This document shows, piece after piece, positions 24,901 through 33,745 of a stretch of 64,000 nucleotides of DNA. Origin of the DNA: Paragorgia papillata (taxonomy: Eukaryota; Cnidaria; Anthozoa; Scleralcyonacea; Coralliidae); the NCBI GenBank assembly GCA_035771165.1, contig JAWNZC010000348.1:5258501-5322500 (forward strand), given 5' to 3'. The first letter of the stretch is position 1. Each line of letters begins with the position of its first letter. The notes beneath the pieces were generated by a model. The model ran no database searches, had not been told where the DNA came from, and saw only the letters and a program-made list of their open reading frames with translations. The position numbers were made by a program, and so were the translations under genes.

Positions 24901-26667
24901 AATTGTGTGTAATTAGTGATGGTTTGTGTGTATTTAGGAATTCAATGAAGTGTAAATCACCATCCGATAGGTGACTGGGATGCCCCCATTATTTTTTATG
25001 TTCAACATAAAATCACAGCTCATTATAGGCACTTTGAAGTTTGCTGAGTTTCCAGACCATATCTCGATTGACTATGACAGTATGTGCCTCCTGTGATATG
25101 TGCACCTCTGTGATATGTCAATGCCACTGCCTCTGAGCAGAGATGAGAACCTTGGTACGAGCATCCCTGGTATGTGCATCCCTGGTATGTGCATCCCTGT
25201 GATATATGCCCCCAGTTATAATATGTGCATGCTCCCTTTTGATATGTGCACCCCAGCGATATTAAGGCCCCCTGTGATAAGCTCAACAAAAACCCTAACC
25301 CGAATCAGGGTAAGTATATTTAGCTTATTATACTAACTTGATTTTCCTGATTTGTGTTAACACCTTGTACATGTAGCAAGTCAAGTTAAGATATAATGTA
25401 CCAGAACTAAGAAAGTTAAATTAACTTTGTGTGCATTCAAACATTTGTTGGGAGTTTTGAAGCTAGGTACTCAAATAATATGCCAAGATTGTCACAGTAC
25501 CAGCTACTGCACTTGGTTAATAAGCAAGTTCTTTAGTCAAAAGATAAGCTTGATACAGGTGCTCCATTGACAATAGAGCAGGAAGATAAGGATGCAGATC
25601 AAATTCAAAGCAAGAAGTTGTTTAATTAGGCCCAAGTAAGCCCATACAGGCCCCAGGGTTTTATTAAATATAATTGTCAGTAAAGTTTACAGTATAATAT
25701 ACAACAGACAACTGGCTACAGGTTTGACATGGTTAAAAGGGATTGACTCAAAAGGGTACATCCAGTCCTTTCACAGTTTTCCCTAAATATATCGTCAAAT
25801 TTGTTTCTTCCAAATTTTTCATTGAGCTTCAGTGACTCTCAAGATTTTAGCAATCTTTTTGATACCCTAACCACAACATAAATCCTAACCCTAATCAGAA
25901 ATCTGGTTTACCCCCCTTATAGCTTTTTGGAAAAACATATCTAACATATTTTGGAAAAGCCACGAAAGGACTGGACAGGTCCTTTTGGGTCATCCCTTTT
26001 ATCCGAAACCGTTTGACATCAGCATATTTATCAACTTGCTGCTAGTCTGGCAAAAAACAACTTGTAAGTTGTATTACTGGTCTGCAAGACTTTTTAATCT
26101 TGTACACCGGAAGTAAGTAGTTGGTGTATAAAACACAACATTGTTGAACCACTTGAACGCATGTTGAACGAAAATTTGAACATGTTCAAATTTCGTTCAA
26201 CATCATTCAACACCATTCAACAACGTTCAACATCATTCAACATCATTCAATAGGGTGGCCAAGCGCTTTCAACATGTTGAATCACGGTTGAATTCAATAA
26301 TGTTGAACGATGTACTTGCATGAAAATATGTTGAAAGCGTTTGGCCAGGCCTTTAAATGCGCTGAGCAAATGCATCCAGGCTGTAATTCAAACTTTTAAA
26401 TTTAATACTGTTCTGTTTAGAAATCCATCTTGCAACTTACGTTTGTACAGCGTTTAATCCTGCTGCTTTTATTTTCAACAGACGATCTTTCCAATAGGCT
26501 CGAGGTACTCGGAAATAGTGCATACCACCAGACACATAACGAAATGGTTTACCATCTTTGAGAAAGCAATCGTTTTTGTAATCAATGGTGAATGATCTGC
26601 TTTGGACTAATTCGACTACTGCATAGAGCAATGAACACAAGACTACTGTTTGAAACCCTATTGCCAT
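12975..26667 (-). CDS. GLB1: Beta-galactosidase, GH35 family (GLB1/GLB1L-like), complete
   Basis: This enzyme removes terminal beta-galactose from glycans and glycolipids, normally in lysosomes or outside the cell. Exons in transcript order: 26441-26667, 23726-23847, 23100-23128, 22883-22946, 21608-21702, 18395-18575, 17366-17587, 16241-16437, 15786-15995, 13847-14197, 12975-13187. All joins keep phase and give 636 residues with a TAG stop. The start at 26667 leads straight into a signal peptide ([18 protein letters not shown]); an in-frame ATG at 26703 would add 12 residues. GH35 landmarks in order: [55 protein letters not shown] (the Glu after Asn is the acid/base), [13 protein letters not shown] (Glu nucleophile), [13 protein letters not shown] and [13 protein letters not shown], followed by the C-terminal jelly-roll part with [10 protein letters not shown] and [10 protein letters not shown]. 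Vertebrate homologues have about 650-680 residues. Orthology to GLB1 rather than GLB1L is not settled. Confidence 0.95.
13450..13756. mobile_element. MITE with TAAAGGGTATTGGCAATA-type ends
   Basis: Inverted ends TAAAGGGTATTGGCAAT and ATTGGCAACAAAAATTAAGT, with inner arms GGAGCAGGGGTACAGTATTT and complement. The same outer tip occurs at 54944-55470. It lies in the last intron of the galactosidase gene. Confidence 0.75.
14290..14606. repeat. GCAAAGCAAG decamer minisatellite
   Basis: About 30 copies of a 10-base unit (AAGCAAGGCA) with drift to GCAATGTAAG and GCAACGTAAG units toward the right. It gives long artefactual open frames rich in CLALPC and contains no gene. Confidence 0.95.
14613..15042. 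mobile_element. Mutator-like MITE with 9-bp target duplication
   Basis: 430-bp element with ends TAGCCTGCGTCGCAGCCGGA and exact reverse complement; arms about 48 bp. Perfect 9-bp duplication CGCATGACA at 14604-14612 and 15043-15051. The outermost bases TAGCCTG..CAGGCTA are the same as in the MITE family at 30.6-31.3 kb. Confidence 0.9.
16735..17043 (+). mobile_element. Dispersed MITE R2, copy 1
   Basis: About 310 bp: a non-palindromic part (CATTAATATTCATGAACCAA, TGTCCACTAATATGCACG) followed by a palindromic end with GTTTTATCAGATCTAAAACA arms. The inverted copy is at 20279-20583. A PIF-like MITE starts three bases after its end. Confidence 0.8.
17046..17216. mobile_element. PIF/Harbinger-like palindromic MITE, tip AGCCCGTTTTCCACTAGGCG
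   Basis: 171-bp element with long inverted arms and TAA on both sides (17043-17045, 17217-17219). The interior (CGCGCGAAGCGA) is unrelated to copies A/B, but the tip design is shared. Confidence 0.85.
17632..17975. repeat. Degenerate relative of the R2/foldback group
   Basis: Starts with AGTACTTCTCAAAGTCATTA and ends CACTCGTTTATGAAATATCA, with an internal palindrome around ACGGCCTCGTGATTTTCATT. Resembles R2 ends but is too diverged for exact borders. Confidence 0.5.
18755..18935. repeat. Interspersed repeat R1 (copy 2) with palindromic core
   Basis: Contains GAAGGGCCTTCGCTCGAAAC flanked by inverted AGAGAACGTAGGAGTCG arms, then AACACTGCCTACGCAGCACG as in the other R1 copies. Confidence 0.75.
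18985..19985. repeat. Nested inverted-repeat element, about 1 kb
   Basis: Outer arms: AAAAAAGGTTGCAAAATCGG at 18992 and the reverse complement at about 19957-19976. Inside, a second inverted repeat of about 170-bp arms spans roughly 19466-19927 (CACCATAACAGAAATCCATA and TTATGGCTTTCTGTTATGGT). The remaining part (19040-19440) carries ATGCATGACAAAATTACTGC, also present near 6440. No coding sequence is convincing. Confidence 0.65.
20279..20583 (-). mobile_element. Dispersed MITE R2, copy 2 (inverted)
   Basis: Reverse complement of 16735-17043 at high identity over about 300 bp. It shares the palindromic end and the non-palindromic body (ACATGATCAAATACGTGCAT). Confidence 0.8.
20584..20710. repeat. 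R2-type palindromic end, solo
   Basis: Repeats the palindromic end unit directly after copy 2 (ATATTTAAAACATGAGCAGC, then TTTTATCAGAT, then GAATAGCTTCAAAAACG) without the body. Confidence 0.7.
21193..21362. repeat. AACTACTTAATAACC palindrome
   Basis: About 170 bp with arms AACTACTTAATAACC and TTACGGTAAAATA plus inner ACCTCG/CGAGGT repeats. In a galactosidase intron. Confidence 0.75.
22610..22740. repeat. TTGATGTCAAGAATTATCAAG palindrome
   Basis: Arms around AATTATCAAGGTCTCAGACG and its partner TTGGTCTTGATAATTGTTG, with a CAGCCTCAGCCTTCGG centre. Confidence 0.6.
23178..23552. mobile_element. MITE with 60-bp imperfect inverted ends
   Basis: Left GCATATGACATGGAAACAAA with AAATGACAAAGTAAC further in; right reverse complement ending ATGTCATATGC. 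Lies in the galactosidase intron between exons 23726-23847 and 23100-23128. Confidence 0.7.
23866..24148. mobile_element. MITE with TTGTTGATTCCACATTATTT ends
   Basis: Left TTGTTGATTCCACATTATTT, right AATAATGTAAAATCAACAA. About 280 bp; begins about 20 bases beyond the exon at 23726-23847, in the upstream intron next to its acceptor. Confidence 0.65.
24355..24510. repeat. GTGATATGTGCACCCC degenerate tandem array, block 1
   Basis: Imperfect 16-18-base units built on GATATGTGCACCCCTGT. A second block of the same unit lies at 25075-25275, with a palindrome at 24610-24728 and unique sequence between. Confidence 0.8.
24610..24728. repeat. Palindrome GTTGAACATTTAAAAACAAA
   Basis: Arms of about 45 bp (GAACATTTAAAAACAAATCA and reverse complement) around GCATCTTTGAAATCATGCC. 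Confidence 0.8.
25075..25275. repeat. GTGATATGTGCACCCC tandem array, block 2
   Basis: Same unit as 24355-24510 plus a run of GGTATGTGCATCCCT units at about 25160-25200. Confidence 0.8.
26155..26350. repeat. CATTCAACA repeat with inverted flanks
   Basis: Short tandem CATTCAACAT/C units next to an inverted pair GGCCAAGCGCTTTCAACATG and CATGAAAATATGTTGAAAGC. Located in galactosidase intron 1, about 90 bases from exon 1. Confidence 0.7.
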
Positions 26668-27059
26668 GTTTTCAGGGCAATAGTACTTTTGAATTTTGAG
26701 CACGTGCAGCTGTCAGCTGTGCAGTTGTTTTTCAGAATATTTGAGAGGGAACTAGAGTGGATACTGAGGATGAATCAGGATAAAAAGCAGAGTGTTTAAA
26801 AATAGATTTATGATTTTATATCCTATCTTCTATCACAATTCACATGGCTTTTAATACAGGCCCACGCGTGCTTAGTGGTGATAACACAAAAAATAAAAAG
26901 AAATAAAGAAAGATTATAAAAAACTTGTAGCAGGTGTTTTATCAGAGTGTAAAAGTAAAACACGCTATCATAAGAAATTTTCCATATCTTCATGTAGAGA
27001 TATTGGGGAGGTGGGGCTGTAGTAGCATGCTCGCAGGCTAGGGCTGTAGCCTTTGCTCA

Positions 27060-27348
27060 AGTCCAGGCACGTAGCTAGGGGGGGGGACACCACCCCCCCA
27101 AAAAAATTCTTTCTCGCCGGCCCCCTCCCCACCAACCAGAGATTCGTGACCTGTTTTTTATAAAGTAATATATGATCTCTATGATCCAAAGCGTCTAATG
27201 GCGTCATTACCGTGTGACAGACAGGGGGGGGGGGGGGTTAGCGTAATTTGCATCAGTTTCCTGTATGACTCAACTTTTGTACCTTTTCACTTGCCCCCCC
27301 CCCCAAATAAAACTTGCACTCCTGGATTTCTTATTCTAGCTACGTGCT
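27060..27348. mobile_element. MITE with GCACGTAGCTAGGGG ends
   Basis: Left GGCACGTAGCTAGGGGGGG and right CTAGCTACGTGC are inverted. The interior has long G and C runs, similar in style to the hAT MITE at 5697-6098. The target duplication was not resolved. Confidence 0.6.
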
Positions 27349-27442
27349 TCAACGGACAAGCTAAAGATATCTTTTATCGTCTTAACGAAGGTTATTTGAA
27401 AGGGTTGAAAAACAGCATGAACATGCAGATAAAGAGAAGAAA

Positions 27443-27590
27443 GAGGTCAAGTTGGCTGAAGAGGGGGTTTGCTTTTGAGAGATAACCCTCTCCAATTCAG
27501 ACCAGAAAACGTTCCAATTTATTTTGGGATAGATACAGAATTGCGCATGCTCAAATGGCTGATTATTTAGTCAATTTTCGAGTCAATTAT
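27443..27590 (+). repeat. Dispersed repeat R3, copy 1
   Basis: AGAGGTCAAGTTGGCTGAAG with ATAACCCTCTCCAATTC and ATTGCGCATGCTCAAATGGC. Related copies are at 30300-30500 and 32127-32300. Confidence 0.7.
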
Positions 27591-28449
27591 TGAATTACAT
27601 TTGTAATATGTATGTGATTGTCAAAGTTAATAACCATAAATAATAAATAACATAAATAACCCATGAATAGCCCTACAAATATGAAAAGAAAGCTCAGAAT
27701 ATAAATAAAAACATAGTGTATAAATCCACTAAATATCTGCCACTTTCTTGGAGGAAAACAACTCGCATACGTCATTCTCATTCTCAGAACCGGGACTCTA
27801 GGAACGAGAATAAACCAAACATCTTTATGCTTCTAAACTAGCGATTTAATAACTTCTTAATAAAAAAATAGATAAACCGGTATGTGTAGTAATAAAACAC
27901 TATTTTATTGAACAGAAGAAGTACAAACCAAAATAAACAAAACGCCCGCTAGGCGTTAACTCGGGCTACTGGGCATGGGCAATGGGATGGTGATGTGGAG
28001 AACGAGATTGGTGGAGGAGGACATGTTACTAGAAAGCTAGTTAGAAAGCACACTCACTTCTTTTACAAAGAAGAATTTTTTATTGACTACCATTATAAAC
28101 TTACATGCATGGACAACCTAGATTGGGACAACATAGAATTGATAATACTGAAAGCCATCATGGCATTGGTTTAACTATATCTCGAACTATATGTATGGTA
28201 TTGTGACATTTTGTGCACATATTACACTTTAATATTTTAGTTATTGTTAATAAATTGTTTAGATGGTGTTCACAGATCTGGCATAACGATATCTGAAGGC
28301 CGCAACAGCACTGGTCTTGCTATATGTCAAGTTAGCATCACCATGTTCAATTGTACATACTTTTGGCATTCTTACATATAAGTTTGGTGTTCACATAATT
28401 ATACTGTATAACTTTGGCATTGATACATATACTTAACCAGATATGTATG

Positions 28450-28979
28450 TCAATGTTATAAAGTCATTTAATACCGGAGTAATAAATTGGTGGTTGATGG
28501 TTTAATAGTCCAACTCACAACTCCAACTGTGTGGTCCGAGAGGCCCGTTACTTCAGACACCAGTGTTAATTTATTTGCTCTTTCATTAATACCAGATGTC
28601 AATGTTATAAAGTCATTTAATGCTTTAATACCAGAGTAATAAATTGGTGGTTGATGGTTTAATAGTCCAACTCACAACTTCAACTGTGTGATCTGGAGCC
28701 CTTTACTTCAGATGCCAGTGTTAATTTGTTTGCTGTTTCATTAATACCAGATGTCAATGTTAAAGTTGTTTAATACCAGAGTAATAAATTGGTGGTTCAC
28801 GGTTTAATAGTCCAACTCCAACTTTGTGGTCGTAGAGCCCTTTACTTCAGACACCAGTGTTAATTTGTTTGCTCTTTCATTAATACCAGATGTCAATGTT
28901 ATAAAGTCATTTAATACCTGAGTAATAAATTGGTGGTTGACGGTTTAATAGTCCAACTCACAACTCCAACTGTGTGGTC
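28450..28979. repeat. Minisatellite, about 150-bp unit, 3.6 copies
   Basis: Units start TCAATGTTATAAAGTCATTT at about 28450, 28599, 28754 and 28892. Each contains GTAATAAATTGGTGGTTGA, TTTAATAGTCCAACTC and CTTTACTTCAGACACCAGTG. It directly adjoins the broken 3' end of the Helitron ORF. Confidence 0.92.
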
Positions 28980-28997
28980 ATATCAGTGAAAAATGTT

Positions 28998-30026
28998 TCA
29001 ACTCTGTGTTGAAAATGCTTTGCAACCACAAGGATTAAGATTTAGCATTGAACATCTTTCATTGTAAGATAAAGCTTCAATTTGCTCATCAGTCATGTTT
29101 TTGCCTTGAGTTCTAGCTATAATCTGAAACAATTCAGACCATCTAAGATCAGCACATGATAATGTCATAAACCATGTTGGAATCCCAAATTGTTTTACCA
29201 TGGCTACTACTTCATATATAAATTTTTGCCAGTAGGGTGGTGTGCCTGGAATTTGCCTTAAAAAAAATGCCTGATCTTGACAAATTAAGCCTTTTAACTT
29301 GTTTACATCTGATTTTATTTGTGATGCAGTTACAGGTTGGCCATGAATTTTTTTTAAGGCTATATTAATACTATATGATAATTTTTTTTGTTCCATTATA
29401 AATTGTGCAAAGATAAATTTTGCATAGCGAGATCTGGACTCTGAATTATAAGACTCTGAGTTACTACCAGTAACTTTTACAGATAACTGCAGATTATTTG
29501 GTTTCTCAAATGACTGTAAATTATCAAGCGTAATGTTACTGGTATCTGATACTATAAACATGTGCTCGAACAAAATCTGTGAATAAACGATTGATAACAA
29601 ATACATATAGCAGACAATAATGCACACAGTTGATGAAACAACGAAAACAAACCTAATATTTACCTTTATATCACTGTTGTATGAATTGTCAGTTACTAAC
29701 TTCAGGACTGGAAGACTTGGACATTCAGTTTCAAGGTAATACTTTCCAGCACAATACGTAGAGTATACGCAGTTTGTTAAAATGAACTTGATATTGATAT
29801 AACTTTGATTGTTTATACTTTTGGCTTTCATATAAGTACTGTTGGCATTCATAGATATTAACTTGGCATACATAGGTAACTTGGCATTCATAGTTGGTTG
29901 ATCGCAGAAGAACCCGTGTCGAAATTGCTCATACTTTAGTGTAGGTTCACTGCGATCGATAGTATCGGCGTGTGCAGTTGTAAGCATTGTGAGCGTATTT
30001 AAGAACAAGATACTTGCCAGCCACAT
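28998..30026 (-). pseudogene. Truncated Helitron Rep/helicase ORF (Helitron-like N domain)
   Basis: The 342-residue ORF has two parts. Residues about 205-335 are a clear Helitron-like N domain (YAKFIFAQFIMEQKKLSYSI, HGQPVTASQIKSDVNKLKG, RQIPGTPPYWQKFIYEVVA, FGIPTWFMTLSCADLRW, NMTDEQIEALSYNE). This belongs to the Rep-type proteins that move Helitrons by rolling-circle replication. The ORF shifts frame at about 29027: the next frame reads VVAKHFQHRVETFF, which is the expected continuation, and then the sequence turns into the minisatellite. Rep catalytic motifs and the PIF1-like helicase are missing. The first 60 residues do not look like Helitron: a hydrophobic leader (WLASILFLNTLTMLTTAHA), then FRHGFFCDQPTM. 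Residues about 50-85 come from repeats of an AACTTGGCATTCATA-like unit. Confidence 0.88.
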
Positions 30027-30259
30027 AACTGATCCCAGACAATTCTAAGCAACAGGCAAGAACACTTCGAACCACTCAGTCGAAAAGAAAGAAGGCCACA
30101 AATCCACAATGCTGGCCACAATGCCACATGTCGTGCTAGATATAGTCACATGCCTCAGTTTCGCAAAGCTTATTGGTCAATATCGACAGCGGCCGCGCGG
30201 AGGACTAATAACGCAACACATAAAAATAAAAATTAAAAAAAAAAATAATAATCGCAAAC

Positions 30260-30290
30260 CTAGACTCGTCTACCATAGGTAGCCCGAGTA
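30260..30290 (-). mobile_element. Possible Helitron 3' terminus
   Basis: On the minus strand: GGGCTACCTATGGTAGACGA then GTCTAG. A small CTACC/GGTAG hairpin lies about eight bases before CTAG, as in Helitron 3' ends. A related end occurs on the plus strand at 45685-45711. It lies upstream of the Helitron ORF, so it would belong to a different copy. Confidence 0.35.
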
Positions 30291-30299
30291 ATAAATAAA

Positions 30300-30500
30300 T
30301 GAGGTCAAGTGTTGGAGAGGGGGGTTTCAGTAGACTTCAAGATTGCTTAAATTCATATGGATAACCCTCTCCGTTCGGACCTCGCTTCCTAATGAAAACG
30401 CCCTTTGATTTATACACTTACGTTGTACGTACAAGTTTACATGTGGGATAGTTACATAGTTACGCATGCTCAAATGATTATGTCCAAATAACAAGAGTTA
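30300..30500 (+). repeat. Dispersed repeat R3, copy 2
   Basis: GAGGTCAAGTGTTGGAGAGG, ATATGGATAACCCTCTCC, TATACACTTACGT and TACGCATGCTCAAATG, in the order seen at 32127-32300. Confidence 0.75.
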
Positions 30501-30654
30501 ATTAGTGATTTAGTTATAGCAATTCTCAGCCTATTATCTTAATGTTTGTATTTACGTTTGTAATATGTATGGTTACCAAAATAAATAATTTGAATAAAAT
30601 AAGTAACTTGAACTGAGAGCGGACTAGCGAAGGCCCTGAGCACAGAATAAAGAA

Positions 30655-30863
30655 TAGCCTGGTACCCTGGCCCAATCAAAGAATATGGGCCAGGTAACCA
30701 CTAAAGACTTCTGTTTTCCTATTGGTTAAATTTTCGCGCGTTTTTATTAGCTATGAGTAAAACTGCAGTCGTCATAAGTGGATTTAGCCCTGATGACGCG
30801 AGCATGAGATTAGTGGTTACCTGGCCCATATTTCTTTTGAAATTGGGCCAGGGTACCAGGCTA
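30655..30863 (+). mobile_element. Mutator-like MITE R4, copy 1
   Basis: 209 bp, ends TAGCCTGGTACCCTGGCCCA and reverse complement. Perfect 9-bp target duplication AATAAAGAA at 30646-30654 and 30864-30872. Inner sequence includes TTTTCGCGCGTTTTTATTAG and GATGACGCGAG. Confidence 0.93.
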
Positions 30864-30923
30864 AATAAAGAACTGCTGCCGGAGCAGAAGGACCGGAAAA
30901 GGACCGGACCGGACTCCCCGCGC

Positions 30924-31132
30924 TAGCCTGGTACCCTGGCCCAATTTCAAAAGAAATATGGGCCAGGTAACCACTAATCTCATTCTCGCGTCATCAGGGC
31001 TAAATCCACTTATGACGATTGCAGTTTTACTCATAGCCACTAAAAACGCGCGAAATTTCAACCAATAGGAAAGCAGAAGTCTTTAGTGGTTACCTGGCCC
31101 ATATTCTTTGATTGGGCCAGGGTACCAGGCTA
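30924..31132 (-). mobile_element. Mutator-like MITE R4, copy 2 (inverted)
   Basis: 209 bp, reverse orientation of copy 1 at about 95% identity by eye. Flanked by the 9-bp duplication TCCCCGCGC at 30915-30923 and 31133-31141. Confidence 0.93.
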
Positions 31133-31141
31133 TCCCCGCGC

Positions 31142-31350
31142 TAGCCTGGTCCCCTGGCCCAATCAAAGAATATGGGCCAGGTAACCACTAAAGACTTCTG
31201 CTTTCCTATAGGTTGAATTTTCGCGCGTTTTTATTGGCTATGAGTGAAATTGCAGTCGTCATAAGTGGATTTATCCCTGATGACGCGAGAATGAGATTAG
31301 TGGTTACCTGGCCCATATTTCTTTTGAAATTGGGCCAGGGTACCAGGCTA
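31142..31350 (+). mobile_element. Mutator-like MITE R4, copy 3
   Basis: 209 bp, same orientation as copy 1. It starts immediately after the right duplication of copy 2 and is followed by a third TCCCCGCGC at 31351-31359. Confidence 0.93.
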
Positions 31351-31359
31351 TCCCCGCGC

Positions 31360-32126
31360 TAGCAGCAGGGAGTTTTGTCTGCGCTGTTAAAAAATATCGC
31401 GGGCTCATCGTGTTTTGTATCGTCTGTGGCGAAATTTTGAAAATGTGGAGAAGGACAGAAGGTATGACGACCAAGATATCTTCAAGATTTACTAACAATC
31501 TGTCGGTCAACCAGAGTTTAAAACTATGTTGTTCAATTAGTGGAGACACTGACGTTCTTCTGATAGGTGAAAGAAGACATTTAGCCAGGAAGGTGTATAA
31601 ATATCGAAGATGAAGTGATAGTACGAAGAAGCCGCATTGGAGTCAATTTAAATGCTGGAAACGTACTCAGATTCTGTCTTATGTCGAGCAAGACCTCTTA
31701 ACTGCCACAACGTTGTGCTAAATTTATGTATAATTCCGTTCGTACATAGAAATATATTTGACAGCCTACGCTACTCGGCTACTAATTTCATTGCGGCGAC
31801 GACATGCAAATATTGTCAATTTCTGCAAAATCTGCCCTATAGCCTCAAATATTCTTACCGATTGTCAGTCTTTAGTTGATTTTCTTAAATTTTAACGACA
31901 CTTTTTTGTTCTAATAATTGTAGAAAATATGGGGCTTTGAGCTCAATTTAATAAACAGCTGCATGCATTTGAAGCCACGGCATGTTGACCACAACGTACT
32001 CAAGTCGTTGTCACATGAAAACACGGAAAATGTTTTCTATTGCTAAAGACAGTATAGGTTTTAAGATAAAGAATATCCATAAATGTCATTTTGTTACTTA
32101 TCCAAAACAGGCCAGAAGAAGAAAGA
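31360..32126. other. Intergenic stretch, nothing recognised
   Basis: No convincing exon, RNA gene or repeat was recognised. Open frames here are short and have no familiar motif. Confidence 0.5.
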
Positions 32127-32300
32127 AAGAGGTCAATTATTTGGAGAGGGGGTTTCAATTCATATGGATAACCCTCTCCATCCGGACCTCGAGAATTATA
32201 AAAACACGTTTTCATTTATACACTTACGTCGGAATAACAAGCTCGCATGTGGGACAGTCACAAAATTGCGCATGCTCACTTGGCTATGCCAATTTTTAGT
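32127..32300 (+). repeat. Dispersed repeat R3, copy 3
   Basis: GAGGTCAATTATTTGGAGAG, ATATGGATAACCCTCTCC, TTTATACACTTACGTCGG and TTGCGCATGCTCACTTGGC. GGAGAGGG and CCCTCTCC form a small inverted pair inside. Confidence 0.75.
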
Positions 32301-32661
32301 CCGAAAACAGATGTAAATTGATTAACAAAGAACATATAACAATATAGATACTACTACTACGTAATTTCATTGGAATCAGGACTGTATTATATTGTGTCGG
32401 CACGATCGATCGTGTTTCCGGCCGGCTGAAATTCTCAAACTTGGTCAATATCTAGATGGCCACAGGTTACAGAAATACATCACGTAAGTTTCAGTTGGTT
32501 TTATAACCGTGGTTTTATTGAGATTTAAGGCATAAAATATGAGATTTAAAACGTCACATTCATATAATTATATAGTTACTGAAATTTGTTATGGCTTTTC
32601 GGCCGCCGCGCAAAGCCTGCTAGGTCCTGCGAAAGAGTTTATTGTCGTTCATGTTTGTGGT

Positions 32662-32891
32662 CAGCATATCCTCCTACCTAGAATTACCAATAATCAGTAA
32701 GTGTGAAATCCCTAGAATTACCAATAATCGTTAATTTTAAAAAACTAATTCCCACCCCACCACCCCAACCTAACCCTAACCCCCCCGGAAACCCTAAACC
32801 TAACCAAAACCCCCGGTGAACCAAAACCTAACCACAACCCTCCGGAAAAATGTACTGATTATTGGTAATTCTAGGTAGGAGGACATGTTGG
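32662..32891 (+). mobile_element. Dispersed element CCTCCTACCTAGAATTACC, copy 2 (complete)
   Basis: Left end TCCTCCTACCTAGAATTACC, right end its reverse complement after ATGTACTGATTATTGG. Body nearly identical to 11880-12078. The inverted ends mark it as a short DNA transposon; class not determined. Confidence 0.85.
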
Positions 32892-32940
32892 TCCCAGAGC
32901 CATTCGCTTGCCGCGCGCGTATGGGTCTGGGTACGAGATT

Positions 32941-33060
32941 GGGTACCCAGGTAACCACTAATCTCATTCTCGCGTCATTTTCAGTTTCACTCATAGCCAC
33001 TAAAAACGCGCGAAATTTTAACCAATAGGAAAGCAGAAATCTTTAGTGGTTACCAGGCTA
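32941..33060 (-). mobile_element. Mutator-like MITE R4, copy 4 (internally deleted)
   Basis: GGGTACCCAGGTAACCACTA to GGTTACCAGGCTA, with the R4 body shortened (TAATCTCATTCTCGCGTCAT fused to the inner half). No target duplication seen. Confidence 0.8.
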
Positions 33061-33061
33061 C

Positions 33062-33172
33062 CGTCCTACGTCATCCTACGCAATCCTGGCAAGTTCCCCC
33101 GGCAGTTGTAACCTTCTTTTGAAGGTCCAAACTGCCGGGGGAACGTGCCAGGATTGCGTAGGATGGCGAGGA
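33062..33172. repeat. Palindrome with CGCAATCCTGGCA arms
   Basis: Arms CATCCTACGCAATCCTGGCA and CTGCCGGGGGAACGTGCCAG are mirror related around a GTAACCTTCTTTTGAAGG loop. Directly adjoins R4 copy 4. Confidence 0.8.
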
Positions 33173-33569
33173 ATCAAGATGCGCGAGGCGACATGCGCGA
33201 GGACATAAACTTCAAAGGTTCCGACGCGAGTTGGACTTCTGGTTGTATTTCTATTTTGTGCCATTAAGAGCAGAAAATCAAGCGATTCGGCGAGGATATC
33301 TCTTCGGATTTCTTCTATTTCTTCTGAAAATATTTTGTTTCAAGTATAAGTAATGAAGAGGAAGCAAGAAAAGCTTACAATCTTGAATAAGGTATCAGTA
33401 TTTTCCCCCGTAATATAGATGTAAACATTAGTTTCGTACATGCGCAGAACGGACTGTGCGTCACCTTTAAAGCATGCTAATAAAATTTGCTTTTGAAAAA
33501 AAATCGAATTTCGTCGTAAATGTATGTTTTATGAGGGATTGTAGGAGGGTGTTTAACAGTGCCCAGTCC

Positions 33570-33745
33570 TATAGATCGTTTTCACTCACGTGATCGGTGG
33601 CCCCTTTGGGTTGGTGAAACAATACGAAATATTTGAATAAGAAAGAGCTAATTCCCATACCGTACACCAATATGGCCGCCATTTCATTGTTTTGGTACAC
33701 CAATATGGCCGCCGTGACGTCAAATGAAAATGATCTATACCTTTC
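33570..33745. repeat. Element with TATAGATCNTTTTCA inverted ends
   Basis: TATAGATCGTTTTCACTCAC at left and AATGAAAATGATCTATA at right. Inside is a direct repeat of GTACACCAATATGGCCGCC. Confidence 0.6.

Noticed and set aside
31624..31660. Integrin cytoplasmic-tail exon with a GFF motif on the minus strand
   Set aside because: The frame does not continue a tail and no acceptor fits. The exon at 34999-35055 (GFFNR, in phase, then stop) is the correct one.
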